DNA of 64,000 nt, from positions 3,880,001 to 3,944,000 of the forward strand of contig NZ_CP026362.1 in assembly GCF_004116955.1 (NCBI RefSeq), given 5' to 3'. Each line of letters opens with the position of its first letter. The first letter of the stretch is position 1. The DNA is from Bacillus vallismortis (lineage in GTDB: Bacteria > Bacillota > Bacilli > Bacillales > Bacillaceae). This document shows, in pieces, positions 19,889-28,569 of this stretch. The translations under genes were made by a program, and so were the position numbers. Below the pieces are notes generated by a model, which was not told the DNA's origin, searched no databases, and saw only the letters and a program-made list of their open reading frames with translations.

Positions 19889-20758
19889 GTGTATACGGTA
19901 AAAGAGAATATCTCCCCAGAAGTGATTGGCGAATTTCTTCAAAGCAGGAAGCTGACTCTGGACGTTCCATATCAATTTTCGCTCGGCCTTTTTGAAAACA
20001 GCAGGCTCCAAGGCGTCTTGCTTTACGAAGATTCTCTGTGGGAAAGCCAGATGCTTCAGAAGAAAGTGATGAATGTCAAACTTCTTGCGGCAAACCGCAC
20101 CGGGCAATTGAAGAAGCTTTTTCGATCCTTTTATTCTGTACGCCAAATGGATGAAACCGATTTGATCTCTGTTCGTGTTCCAGCTGAAGATATCGGTGCC
20201 GTGCATGTGATACAGCAGCAACCATCCTCTTACTTTGTCGGCAGTTTTCTTAAGATGGCGAAACCCCCGTCTTTCTATGACAAAACACCGCCATTTTTTG
20301 AACTTGGCCCGCCTGAGCCTGAAGACACAGAAGCGATATGTGAGCTGGCCAGAGACTCGTTTGCAAAAAGCAAATATTTTCAAGATCCTCTTCTCAGCCG
20401 CGAAGCAGCAAACAAGATCTATCAGGAGTGGACAAGAAACAATCTCAATGGAAGGGCGGCTGTCAATGTTGCCGCTAAGTACAATGGAGAGATCATCGGC
20501 TATATTCAAGGCTTGTCAAAAGGTGATGAATGTATTCTCGATCTGATGGCGGTGAAGCCAGGGTTTGAAGGTAGGCGAATCGGGTTTCATTTATTGGCGA
20601 ATGTCATAGAACACCTTGAAACCCAGAAGCATAAAACGGTAACAGTGGGGACGCAGCTTCACAATGTAAGGGCGATTCGCCTTTTCGAGAGAATGGGCTT
20701 TACAGCTGAGCAATCTTATTACGATTATCATATTTGGCCGAACAAGGAAGCGAAATAA
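19889..20758 (+). CDS. spsD: SpsD, GNAT-type sugar N-acetyltransferase
   Basis: 289 residues, GTG start immediately after the spsC remnant stop. The C-terminal GNAT domain (about 140-285) shows the acetyl-CoA loop VKPGFEGRRIGFHLL and NVRAIRLFERMGF, and resembles TDP-fucosamine acetyltransferases. In the intact pathway it would acetylate an aminosugar made by SpsC. With spsC broken and spsE-G missing, its substrate in this strain is unclear, yet the reading frame is intact, so either loss is recent or it has another use. Confidence 0.9.
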   Translation: MYTVKENISPEVIGEFLQSRKLTLDVPYQFSLGLFENSRLQGVLLYEDSLWESQMLQKKVMNVKLLAANRTGQLKKLFRSFYSVRQMDETDLISVRVPAEDIGAVHVIQQQPSSYFVGSFLKMAKPPSFYDKTPPFFELGPPEPEDTEAICELARDSFAKSKYFQDPLLSREAANKIYQEWTRNNLNGRAAVNVAAKYNGEIIGYIQGLSKGDECILDLMAVKPGFEGRRIGFHLLANVIEHLETQKHKTVTVGTQLHNVRAIRLFERMGFTAEQSYYDYHIWPNKEAK

Positions 20759-21231
20759 TGAGTGTTTTAGATTGCGAATAAAACCTTGGCAAAAGTGAAT
20801 GGCCAGGGCTTTGCGCTGATGAATGCAGCAGCATGTATTTATTTTCTGGGAAATAAAAAGCTAGAAGCCTGATCTGTTGTTGTTTAAGTTCTCGGTGTGC
20901 CCGATGATCTATGAAGGAAAATAAAAGCGGAAACAGTGCAAGAATCGGACTCTTTGAAGTGACATAGTGAACGGAAATTACAGGATATCCGAAGCAGGGG
21001 GCATGATCAGAAAACATCCTTATCGATGAAAGGCAGAATCACTTAAACTCACCCTGCTTTCGAGGCTGCAAGAGGATGATAAACGGCAATACTCCCCTGA
21101 GTTCACAGGGGGGAAACGATTCAATGCAAATGTAAGTGCTGGCACCCGCGGAATTCCTCAAGCGGGTATCAGCTATTCTTCTAGCATTATATGATCAAAA
21201 GCTATAAAAATGCAGTGAAGGAAGTGTTACT
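20759..21231 (+). other. Gene-free interval where spsE-spsF-spsG are expected
   Basis: 473 bases with many stops in all frames and no supported gene. In strain 168 the genes for a NeuB-like synthase (spsE), a cytidylyltransferase (spsF) and spsG lie between spsD and spsI. Only fragments of coding-like sequence remain, such as short frames ending near 20881 and 21211, and none can be assigned with certainty. Two small GC-rich hairpins occur, with arms ACCCGC/GCGGGT (21142-21169) and CTCCCCTG/CAGGGGGG (21092-21114). The end has the spsI ribosome-binding site GAAGGAAG. Confidence 0.6.
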
Positions 21232-21972
21232 GTGAAAGGTGTTATTTTAGCCGGAGGAAACGGCTCACGCCTTATGCCCTTAACGAAAGCCGTCAACAAG
21301 CATTTGCTTCCTGTAGGCCCATATCCGATGATTTACTGGTCGATGATGAAGCTGGAGGAAGCCGGTATAAAAGACGTTTTGCTCATCAGCCAAAAAGAGC
21401 ATATGCCACTATTTTTTAAACTGCTTGGGAACGGGGAAGAGCTAGGCGTCACAATCACTTATCAGGTCCAGCCGGCCGCATCGGGCATTTCGGATGGGCT
21501 ATCCTATGCAAAACGCTTTACGAAAAAAGAGCCTTTCATTTTATTATTAGGTGATAATATATTCGAAGATTCATTAAAGCCTTATACGGAACGCTTTGAA
21601 CAGCAGGGAAAAGGAGCAAAGGTGCTGCTGAAAGAAGTTGATGATCCGGAGCGCTTCGGGATTGCTGAGATTGATGAGAAAAACAAGCGGATTCGTTCTA
21701 TCATCGAGAAGCCCGCACATCCGCCGACCAACCTTTGTGTAACCGGTATTTATATGTATGATGCGGAGGTATTTTCGTATATTGAACAAATCTCACCGTC
21801 AAAGCGCGGCGAGCTGGAAATCACCGATGTGAATAATCTATACATCGAAAACAGCCAGCTTACGTATGATGTGTTATCAGGCTGGTGGGTCGATGCCGGA
21901 ACTCACGAATCGCTTCATCTCGCCTCTCAGCTTGTACACCAGGCATTACAGAAAGGACAGGACGAAAAGTGA
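21232..21972 (+). CDS. spsI: SpsI, glucose-1-phosphate thymidylyltransferase
   Basis: 246-residue RmlA-type enzyme making dTDP-glucose from dTTP and glucose-1-phosphate, step 1 of dTDP-L-rhamnose synthesis. The N-terminal signature [23 protein letters not shown] and the later [10 protein letters not shown] and VDAGTHESL motifs are typical. It is shorter than many RmlA proteins (about 290 residues), which lack nothing essential but have an extra C-terminal region. GTG start. Stop overlaps the spsJ start (TGATG). Confidence 0.95.
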   Translation: MKGVILAGGNGSRLMPLTKAVNKHLLPVGPYPMIYWSMMKLEEAGIKDVLLISQKEHMPLFFKLLGNGEELGVTITYQVQPAASGISDGLSYAKRFTKKEPFILLLGDNIFEDSLKPYTERFEQQGKGAKVLLKEVDDPERFGIAEIDEKNKRIRSIIEKPAHPPTNLCVTGIYMYDAEVFSYIEQISPSKRGELEITDVNNLYIENSQLTYDVLSGWWVDAGTHESLHLASQLVHQALQKGQDEK

Positions 21973-22919
21973 TGGCAAAATCATATTTAATTACGGGCGG
22001 GGCCGGCTTCATCGGGCTCACGTTTACAAAGCTCATGCTACAGGAAACGGATGCGCGCATAACCGTTTTAGATAAACTGACGTACGCCAGCCACCCGCAG
22101 GAAATAGAAAAACTAAAGGGAAACAGCCGATTTCGCTTTGTGAAAGGGGATATCAGCGTTCAGGAGGATATCGACCGCGCGTTTGATGAGATGTATGACG
22201 GCGTGATTCACTTCGCTGCGGAATCGCATGTAGATAGAAGCATTTCCCAAGCGGAGCCGTTTATCACCACAAATGTTATGGGGACATATCGTTTGGCGGA
22301 AGCGGTATTACAGGGAAAAGCCAAGAAGCTGATTCACATTTCAACAGATGAGGTGTACGGGGATTTAGAAGCGGATGATCCCGCGTTTACTGAAGCGACG
22401 CCGCTTTCTCCTAATAATCCTTATTCAGCCAGCAAGGCAAGCTCTGATTTGCTCGTGTTGTCGTATATCAAAACCCACAAGCTTCCGGCCATTATTACAC
22501 GATGCAGCAACAATTACGGCCCTTACCAGCACAGCGAAAAAATGATTCCGACGATTATCCGCCATGCGAAGCAAGGGCTTCCGGTTCCGCTGTACGGCGA
22601 TGGGCTTCAAATCCGAGACTGGCTGTTTGCGGAGGACCATTGCCGCGCCATCAAGCTGATTTTAGAAAAAGGAACCGACGGTGAGGTATATAACATCGGC
22701 GGCGGAAATGAACGCACGAACAAAGAGCTGGCGAGCACCATCATGAAGCATCTGGGCTGTGAGGAATTGTTCGCTCACGTGGAAGACAGAAAAGGGCATG
22801 ACCGGCGCTATGCGATCAATGCATCAAAGCTGAAAAACGAACTGGGCTGGCGGCAGGAAGTGCCGTTTGAAGAAGGCATTGCGCGTACGATTCGCTGGTA
22901 TATAGATAATGACCGATGA
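21972..22919 (+). CDS. spsJ: SpsJ, dTDP-glucose 4,6-dehydratase
   Basis: 315-residue RmlB-type extended SDR. GGAGFIG NAD-binding motif at residues 9-15, catalytic Thr-Asp-Glu in STDEVYGD, and YSASKASSD providing Tyr and Lys. Converts dTDP-glucose to dTDP-4-keto-6-deoxyglucose, step 2 of the rhamnose pathway. ATG at 21972 is chosen; an upstream extension lies inside spsI. Confidence 0.96.
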   Translation: MAKSYLITGGAGFIGLTFTKLMLQETDARITVLDKLTYASHPQEIEKLKGNSRFRFVKGDISVQEDIDRAFDEMYDGVIHFAAESHVDRSISQAEPFITTNVMGTYRLAEAVLQGKAKKLIHISTDEVYGDLEADDPAFTEATPLSPNNPYSASKASSDLLVLSYIKTHKLPAIITRCSNNYGPYQHSEKMIPTIIRHAKQGLPVPLYGDGLQIRDWLFAEDHCRAIKLILEKGTDGEVYNIGGGNERTNKELASTIMKHLGCEELFAHVEDRKGHDRRYAINASKLKNELGWRQEVPFEEGIARTIRWYIDNDR

Positions 22920-22931
22920 GAAGGTGATCCG

Positions 22932-23783
22932 ATGACAAAGGTATTGGTGACTGGAGCTGGAGGACAGCTTGGCCGGGAACTATGCCGCCAGCTGAAACAA
23001 ACCGGATATGAGGTCATTGCGTTAACAAAGAAGATGATGAACATTGCTGATCAGCGCTCAGTCCGGCATTCGTTTGACCATTATCAGCCGGATATCGTAG
23101 TCAATACGGCCGCGTTTACATCGGTTGATAAATGCGAGACAGAACTTGATAAAGCGTACTTGATTAACGGAATCGGCGCTTACTATACGGCGCTGGAGGC
23201 AACCCGCATCGGCGCTCAATATGTTCATATCAGTACGGATTACGTTTTTGACGGGAAAGGGACCCAGCCTTACAGGGAAGACGATCCTCTCGATCCGAAC
23301 ACCATCTATGGCAAAAGCAAAAAGCTCGGAGAAGAACTGATTCGATTAGCGACAAAAGACAGCACGATCATCAGAACGTCGTGGGTGTACGGACACGGCG
23401 GCAGCAACTTCGTTGAAACGATGTTAAAGCTTGCTGAAACGAAACAGGAGCTGCGGGTTGTAAGTGATCAAATTGGATCGCCGACATTCACAAAGGATTT
23501 AGCAGAAGCAGTCATCACGCTGTTCAGCCATTCGCCGGGCGTCTATCATGTCAGCAATTCAGGCATATGCAGCTGGTATGAATTTGCGAAGGCCATTATG
23601 GAAGAAAACGGGCTGGCCACAGTCATTTTGCCTGTCACAACAGAAGCATACGGGAACAAAACGCCCCGTCCGGCTTATTCTGTGCTGAGCCATCAGGCCA
23701 TTGAAGAAGCCGGCATCCGCCCCCGCCACTGGCGGGAAGCGTTACGGGAGTATTTGCGGGAAAGGAGCAGTGCACGTGATTGA
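22932..23783 (+). CDS. spsK: SpsK, dTDP-4-dehydrorhamnose reductase
   Basis: 283-residue RmlD-type SDR: TGAGGQLGREL (residues 7-17) for NADPH, STDYVFDGKG, and YGKSKKLGE with the catalytic Tyr/Lys. Performs the last reduction to dTDP-L-rhamnose. It overlaps the following spsL start by eight bases, so the rhamnose genes are tightly coupled. Confidence 0.96.
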   Translation: MTKVLVTGAGGQLGRELCRQLKQTGYEVIALTKKMMNIADQRSVRHSFDHYQPDIVVNTAAFTSVDKCETELDKAYLINGIGAYYTALEATRIGAQYVHISTDYVFDGKGTQPYREDDPLDPNTIYGKSKKLGEELIRLATKDSTIIRTSWVYGHGGSNFVETMLKLAETKQELRVVSDQIGSPTFTKDLAEAVITLFSHSPGVYHVSNSGICSWYEFAKAIMEENGLATVILPVTTEAYGNKTPRPAYSVLSHQAIEEAGIRPRHWREALREYLRERSSARD

Positions 23784-24231
23784 TGGAGTCAAGGTGAAAA
23801 AATTGACGAAACATAGTGATGACAGAGGCTTTTTTGCCGAGCTGGTTCGGGATGATGAGAACCTTCTTGAGCATTTTGGGCAGGCCTCTTGGTCAAAAAG
23901 CTATCCGGGTGTGATTAAGGCATTTCATTATCATGAGAAGCAGGATGATCTTTGGTTCTTCCCAACAGGCCATGCTCAGGTTGTCCTTTACGATCTGCGC
24001 GAGGGCTCAAAGACAAAAGGAGAAACCGACGTGTATTACATGGGCGAAGACAACCCGATGCTGTTATTGATCCCTAAAGGGGTTGCCCACGGATACAGAG
24101 TGCTGGGAGAAACACCGCTGACGATTATCTATTTCACGACCATGTCGTATAATCCGGATCAGCCGGATGAAAAAAGAATTCCGTGGAATGATGAGATGAT
24201 CGGTTTTGACTGGAATACCGAATTCAGATAA
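23776..24231 (+). CDS. spsL: SpsL, dTDP-4-dehydrorhamnose 3,5-epimerase
   Basis: 151-residue RmlC-type cupin that epimerises dTDP-4-keto-6-deoxyglucose at C3 and C5 before SpsK. Visible motifs are KAFHYHEKQDDLWFF (about 52-66), with the catalytic His, and IPKGVAHGYRVL. GTG 23776 is chosen, with AAAGGAG nine bases upstream. Last gene of the operon, followed by a terminator. Confidence 0.94.
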   Translation: MIDGVKVKKLTKHSDDRGFFAELVRDDENLLEHFGQASWSKSYPGVIKAFHYHEKQDDLWFFPTGHAQVVLYDLREGSKTKGETDVYYMGEDNPMLLLIPKGVAHGYRVLGETPLTIIYFTTMSYNPDQPDEKRIPWNDEMIGFDWNTEFR

Positions 24232-24249
24232 AGATAGGAACATGATCAA

Positions 24250-24280
24250 TCGAAGAGCGGAGGCATCTTCGCTTTTTTTT
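24250..24280 (+). terminator. Terminator of the sps operon
   Basis: Stem CGAAGA...TCTTCG followed by eight T residues, 19 bases after the spsL stop. Confidence 0.8.
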
Positions 24281-24555
24281 GGCCTTTTTCAAAATAGGAT
24301 AAAAGATAGAGATCAACAGGCGGGTGTAGGTAGAAAAAGAGAGAAAAAATAGTCTGTAGGAACCTTGTATAAATAGGATATAACTTACAAAAAAACCAAG
24401 TTCTAATATTCCTAAAAAAGCATTTACTTCCATCTGGATTGGTGTTAGATTAATTTTTAAGAAAAAGAATTGGAAATTCGCGAATGACAGAAACATACTT
24501 TTTCTGCAGAGGACGCTCTGGCCAAATATTAACTGTGATTTGAGGGGGAAATGTC
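24281..24555. other. Gene-free interval upstream of yweA
   Basis: AT-rich spacer. A 90-codon minus-strand frame (24224-24496) has no ribosome-binding site and crosses the sps terminator, so it is not called. The yweA ribosome-binding site GAGGGGGAAATGTC stands at its end. No confident promoter seen. Confidence 0.5.
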
Positions 24556-25020
24556 ATGTTAAAAAGAACTTCATTCGTATCTTCACTATTCATCAGTTCA
24601 GCTGTTTTACTATCAATCTTGCTTCCTTCAGGCCAAGCTCATGCGCAGTCTGCATCAATTGAAGCTAAAACGATCAACAGCACAAAAGAGTGGACCACTT
24701 CCGATATTGAAGTGACGTATAAACCAAACGCGGTGCTTTCTCTAGGAGCGGTAGAATTCCGATTTCCTGACGGGTTCCATGCCACGACAAGAGATTCAGT
24801 GAATGGAAGAACACTGAAAGAAACACAGATTTTAAACGATGGAAAAACAGTCAGACTTCCGCTTACGCTTGATTTATTAGGCGCAACTGAATTTGACCTC
24901 GTCATGGTGCGCAAAACCCTTCCACGCGCAGGCACTTACACGATTAAAGGCGATGTGGTAAACGGTTTGGGAATCGGCAGTTTTTACGCTGAAACGCAGC
25001 TGGTGATTGACCCTCGTTAA
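24556..25020 (+). CDS. yweA: YweA, secreted BslA-like protein
   Basis: 154 residues. Sec signal peptide 1-31 (LLPSGQAHAQS). The mature part is a beta-sandwich closely related to the biofilm hydrophobin BslA (IEAKTINSTKEWTTSDIEVTYKPNAVLSLGAVEFRFPDGF), but it ends at ...QLVIDPR and lacks the C-terminal CxC segment BslA uses for disulfide cross-linking. In B. subtilis the YweA protein adds only a little to pellicle hydrophobicity. Monocistronic with its own terminator. Confidence 0.93.
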   Translation: MLKRTSFVSSLFISSAVLLSILLPSGQAHAQSASIEAKTINSTKEWTTSDIEVTYKPNAVLSLGAVEFRFPDGFHATTRDSVNGRTLKETQILNDGKTVRLPLTLDLLGATEFDLVMVRKTLPRAGTYTIKGDVVNGLGIGSFYAETQLVIDPR

Positions 25021-25032
25021 TCAATAGATATG

Positions 25033-25063
25033 ACCAGAGACTGAGACGTTTTCAGTCTCTTTT
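25033..25063 (+). terminator. Terminator of yweA
   Basis: Stem AGAGACTGA-gacgtt-TTCAGTCTCT followed by a T run. Confidence 0.85.
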
Positions 25064-25080
25064 TTGTCGTTTTAAAAAAC

Positions 25081-25161
25081 TGGTACGGATCTTGCATGAT
25101 GATAAGGGTGGAATCCAACAGATAAAAATTGGCCGTCCGCATTTTTTAAAGCGCTTACAAT
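25081..25161 (+). promoter_or_regulatory. rocG sigma-L (-24/-12) promoter and cre site
   Basis: TGGTACGGATCTTGCA (25081-25096) fits the sigma-54/SigL -24/-12 consensus TGGCAC-N5-TTGCA. Further down, TTTAAAGCGCTTACA (25145-25159) matches the cre consensus with one mismatch, at a position downstream of the start suitable for CcpA roadblock repression. Both features are known for B. subtilis rocG. Confidence 0.85.
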
Positions 25162-25188
25162 TCAAACGGTCAAACAATGAGGTGAAAA

Positions 25189-26463
25189 ATGATGTCAGCA
25201 AAGGTTACGAAAGACGAGGAAAAAGAAGCTCTTAACTTATTTCTGTCTACCCAAACGATCATTAAGGAAGCAATTCGGAAGCTTGGCTATCCGGGAGATA
25301 TGTATGAACTCATGAAAGAGCCGCAGAGAATGCTTACCGTCCGCATTCCAGTAAAAATGGATAACGGGAGTGTCAACGTGTTTACAGGCTACCGGTCCCA
25401 GCACAATGATGCGGTCGGTCCGACTAAGGGAGGCGTGCGTTTCCATCCTGAAGTCAACGAAGAAGAAGTCAAGGCATTATCCATTTGGATGACGCTCAAA
25501 TGCGGGATTGCCAATCTTCCTTACGGCGGCGGAAAGGGCGGTATTATTTGTGATCCGCGGACCATGTCATTTGGAGAGCTGGAAAGGCTGAGCAGGGGAT
25601 ATGTTCGTGCCATCAGCCAGATCGTCGGCCCGACAAAGGATATTCCGGCTCCTGATGTGTACACCAACTCGCAAATTATGGCATGGATGATGGATGAGTA
25701 CAGCCGGCTGCGTGAATTCGATTCTCCGGGCTTTATCACAGGAAAACCGCTCGTTTTAGGCGGATCGCAAGGCCGGGAAACGGCAACGGCACAGGGCGTC
25801 ACGATTTGTATTGAAGAGGCCGTGAAGAAAAAAGGGATCAAGCTGCAAAACGCACGGATCATCATACAGGGATTTGGAAACGCGGGAAGCTTTCTGGCCA
25901 AATTTATGCACGATGCGGGCGCAAAGGTGATCGGGATCTCGGATGCCCATGGCGGGCTCTACAATCCGGATGGTCTTGATATCCCTTATTTGCTTGATAA
26001 GCGTGACAGCTTCGGCATGGTTACCAACTTATTTACAGACGTCATCACGAATGAGGAGCTGCTTGAAAAGGATTGCGATATTTTAGTGCCGGCGGCGATT
26101 GCCAATCAAATCACAGCCAAAAACGCACACAACATTCAGGCGTCAATCGTCGTCGAAGCAGCGAATGGCCCGACAACCATTGATGCCACGAAAATCCTGA
26201 ATGAAAGAGGCGTGCTCCTCGTGCCTGATATCCTTGCGAGTGCCGGCGGCGTCACGGTTTCTTATTTTGAATGGGTGCAGAACAACCAAGGATATTATTG
26301 GTCAGAAGAAGAGGTCGCAGAAAAACTGAGAAACGTCATGGTCCATTCGTTCGAAACCATTTATCAGACAGCAGCGACACATAAAGTCGATATGCGCTTG
26401 GCGGCTTACATGACAGGCATCAGAAAATCGGCGGAAGCGTCGCGGTTCCGCGGATGGGTATGA
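25189..26463 (+). CDS. rocG: RocG, catabolic NAD-dependent glutamate dehydrogenase
   Basis: 424 residues. Converts glutamate to 2-oxoglutarate and ammonia during arginine, ornithine and proline use, and in B. subtilis also sequesters the regulator GltC. GPTKGGVRFHP (78-87) and PYGGGKGG (111-118, catalytic Lys116) form the glutamate site; IQGFGNAG is the NAD-binding turn. Two adjacent ATG codons (25189, 25192) follow GAGGTG; the second gives the usual N-terminus MSAK. SigL-dependent and carbon-repressed. Intact, with no sign of the GudB-type duplication. Confidence 0.97.
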   Translation: MMSAKVTKDEEKEALNLFLSTQTIIKEAIRKLGYPGDMYELMKEPQRMLTVRIPVKMDNGSVNVFTGYRSQHNDAVGPTKGGVRFHPEVNEEEVKALSIWMTLKCGIANLPYGGGKGGIICDPRTMSFGELERLSRGYVRAISQIVGPTKDIPAPDVYTNSQIMAWMMDEYSRLREFDSPGFITGKPLVLGGSQGRETATAQGVTICIEEAVKKKGIKLQNARIIIQGFGNAGSFLAKFMHDAGAKVIGISDAHGGLYNPDGLDIPYLLDKRDSFGMVTNLFTDVITNEELLEKDCDILVPAAIANQITAKNAHNIQASIVVEAANGPTTIDATKILNERGVLLVPDILASAGGVTVSYFEWVQNNQGYYWSEEEVAEKLRNVMVHSFETIYQTAATHKVDMRLAAYMTGIRKSAEASRFRGWV

Positions 26464-26491
26464 TTACGGAAGGAGAGATATCCCTTTTTGG

Positions 26492-26551
26492 TGCAAAGGA
26501 ATTTTGCGTTTAACCTTTTCGTAAAATCGAAACCTGCAAAAGAAATTTGCG
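26492..26551. promoter_or_regulatory. Twin RocR-type activator palindromes between rocG and rocA
   Basis: Two copies of a 17-bp dyad TGCAAA-N5-TTTGCG, at 26492-26508 and 26535-26551, with centres 43 bp apart. RocR, the enhancer-binding activator of the roc regulon, is known to bind paired sites in just this interval, which act as downstream sites for rocG and upstream sites for rocA. RocR itself is not encoded in the window. Confidence 0.82.
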
Positions 26552-26639
26552 TTTCGTGATCGGAAAAAGAGAAAAGTGCTCTCCTGCTTGACAAATTTCT
26601 GTAGGATTCAACAAGTTTTTTCAGCAAAAGACAGGATAT

Positions 26640-26655
26640 TGGTATGGTTCTTGCA
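26640..26655 (+). promoter_or_regulatory. rocA sigma-L (-24/-12) promoter
   Basis: TGGTATGGTTCTTGCA carries the GG and GC dinucleotides ten bases apart that define sigma-54 promoters, about 48 bases before the rocA start and about 90-150 bases from the RocR-type palindromes. Confidence 0.85.
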
Positions 26656-26702
26656 TTTTCATTCAATCGAAGACATTTTTCATGACATGAGGGGGATTAC
26701 AT

Positions 26703-28250
26703 ATGACAGTTTCATACGCACACGAACCATTTACTGATTTTACGGAAGCAAAGAATAAAACAGCATTTGGGGAGTCATTGGCCTTTGTAAACACGCAGCT
26801 TGGCAAGCATTATCCGCTTGTCATCAATGGAGAAAAAATAGAAACGGACCACAAAATCGTTTCTATTAACCCGGCAAATAAAGAAGAGATCATTGGGTAT
26901 GCGTCTGCAGCTGATCAAGCGCTTGCCGAAAAAGCGATGCAAGCCGCATTGCAGGCATTTCAATCTTGGAAAAAACAAAGACCGGAGCACCGCGCGAATA
27001 TCCTCTTTAAAGCAGCGGCTATTTTGCGCAGAAGAAAGCATGAATTTTCAAGCTATCTTGTAAAGGAAGCGGGAAAACCGTGGAAGGAAGCAGATGCGGA
27101 CACGGCTGAGGCGATAGATTTTTTAGAGTTCTACGCGCGCCAAATGTTACACCTTAAGGAAGGGGCTCCGGTGAAGAGCCGGTCAGGCGAGTTCAATCAA
27201 TACCATTATGAAGCGCTTGGCGTCGGCATCGTCATTTCTCCATTTAATTTCCCGCTTGCGATTATGGCAGGTACAGCGGCGGCTGCCATTGTGACAGGGA
27301 ATACGATTCTCTTAAAACCGGCTGACGCGGCCCCGGTAGTCGCTGCGAAGTTTGTCGAGGTCATGGAGGAAGCGGGCTTGCCGAACGGCGTTCTGAATTA
27401 CATTCCCGGAGATGGGGCGGAAATCGGTGATTTCTTAGTAGAGCATCCGAAAACGCGCTTTGTCTCATTTACAGGTTCTCGAGCGGTCGGCTGCCGGATT
27501 TATGAGCGTGCCGCCAAAGTGCAGCCGGGCCAAAAATGGCTGAAACGGGTCATTGCAGAGATGGGCGGCAAAGATACGGTGCTCGTCGACAAGGACGCTG
27601 ATCTCGACCTTGCTGCATCCTCTATCGTGTATTCAGCGCTTGGATTCTCAGGACAGAAGTGTTCAGCAGGCTCCCGAGCGGTCATCCATCAGGATGTTTA
27701 TGATGAAGTGGTGGAAAAAGCTGTGGCGCTGACCAAAAACCTGACTGTCGGCAATCCGGAAGATCCTGATACGTATATGGGCCCAGTCATTCATGAAGCG
27801 TCCTATAACAAAGTCATGTCATATATTGAAATCGGCAATTCAGAAGGAAAACTGTTGACCGGCGGGGAAGGTGATGATTCAAAAGGCTACTTTATCCAGC
27901 CAACGATCTTTGCAGATGTTGATGAAAACGCGCGCCTGATGCAAGAAGAAATTTTCGGCCCGGTTGTTGCGGTCTGCAAAGCGCGTGATTTCGATCATAT
28001 GCTGGAGATTGCAAATAACACGGAATATGGATTAACAGGCGCTCTGCTGACGAAAAACCGCGCGCATATTGAACGGGCGCGAGAGGATTTTCATGTCGGA
28101 AACCTATACTTCAACAGAGGCTGTACCGGAGCGATTGTCGGCTATCAGCCGTTCGGCGGTTTTAATATGTCAGGAACTGATTCTAAAGCAGGCGGCCCGG
28201 ATTATTTAATTCTTCATATGCAAGCCAAAACAACGTCCGAAGCTTTTTGA
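26703..28250 (+). CDS. rocA: RocA, 1-pyrroline-5-carboxylate dehydrogenase
   Basis: 515-residue aldehyde dehydrogenase superfamily enzyme that oxidises glutamate semialdehyde/P5C to glutamate. Catalytic residues Glu286 (IAEMGGKD) and Cys320 ([10 protein letters not shown]) are in place, with [13 protein letters not shown] and [10 protein letters not shown] as further motifs. Start ATG after GAGGGGGATTACAT. Its product feeds RocG. In strain 168 rocB and rocC follow in the same operon; here a terminator and ywfA follow instead. Confidence 0.96.
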   Translation: MTVSYAHEPFTDFTEAKNKTAFGESLAFVNTQLGKHYPLVINGEKIETDHKIVSINPANKEEIIGYASAADQALAEKAMQAALQAFQSWKKQRPEHRANILFKAAAILRRRKHEFSSYLVKEAGKPWKEADADTAEAIDFLEFYARQMLHLKEGAPVKSRSGEFNQYHYEALGVGIVISPFNFPLAIMAGTAAAAIVTGNTILLKPADAAPVVAAKFVEVMEEAGLPNGVLNYIPGDGAEIGDFLVEHPKTRFVSFTGSRAVGCRIYERAAKVQPGQKWLKRVIAEMGGKDTVLVDKDADLDLAASSIVYSALGFSGQKCSAGSRAVIHQDVYDEVVEKAVALTKNLTVGNPEDPDTYMGPVIHEASYNKVMSYIEIGNSEGKLLTGGEGDDSKGYFIQPTIFADVDENARLMQEEIFGPVVAVCKARDFDHMLEIANNTEYGLTGALLTKNRAHIERAREDFHVGNLYFNRGCTGAIVGYQPFGGFNMSGTDSKAGGPDYLILHMQAKTTSEAF

Positions 28251-28316
28251 TATAAGAAACAAAACCGTGCGATTCTGTAGCGGCCCGCACGATGTCAACA
28301 GGCAGAGGCGCAATAG

Positions 28317-28346
28317 AAAAGCTCTCCGGAGAACCGGAGAGCTTTT
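28317..28346. terminator. Terminator after rocA
   Basis: Perfect stem AAAAGCTCTCCGG-agaa-CCGGAGAGCTTTTT, 66 bases after the rocA stop. Confidence 0.9.
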
Positions 28347-28569
28347 TGCGGTTTCGTCTGATCATCCGAATACGCTTAAGTGCCTTCGGCTTTCCCCTAG
28401 TAACATTAAAGTTTTTCCGCATTTTTAAATGAAATATTTAAATTTGTATTAATGTTTAAATGAAAACAATAAAAATAATAAAGGTTTCGTTCGGATTGTA
28501 AATGTTGTAAAAACAATGCTAAAATGAATTCAACTTTATGAAGAATATGGAAGAGGTGTTTGTAGGAGA
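28347..28569 (+). promoter_or_regulatory. ywfA upstream region with candidate sigma-A promoter
   Basis: AT-rich stretch with repeated TTTAAAT words (28411-28461). A promoter TTGTAA (28496-28501), 18-bp spacer, TAAAAT (28520-28525) lies 45 bases before ywfA. The spacer and -35 contain ATTGT...ACAAT half-sites (28495-28517) that could be a regulator-binding dyad. Confidence 0.5.

Noticed and set aside
20700..21017. 105-codon minus-strand ORF in the spsE-G gap
   Set aside because: Overlaps the end of spsD antisense, unusual composition, no start signal; the interval looks like decayed sequence.
21059..21200. Two small GC-rich hairpins in the spsD-spsI gap that could suggest a structured RNA
   Set aside because: Stems are short and isolated, without flanking conserved motifs that I recognise; they may be leftover coding sequence.
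24224..24496. 90-codon minus-strand ORF upstream of yweA
   Set aside because: No ribosome-binding site, overlaps the sps terminator, low-complexity translation.
28390..28470. Repeated TTTAAAT words as a possible origin or AT-rich binding array
   Set aside because: Too short and without DnaA boxes or an initiator gene nearby; likely ordinary AT-rich promoter DNA.
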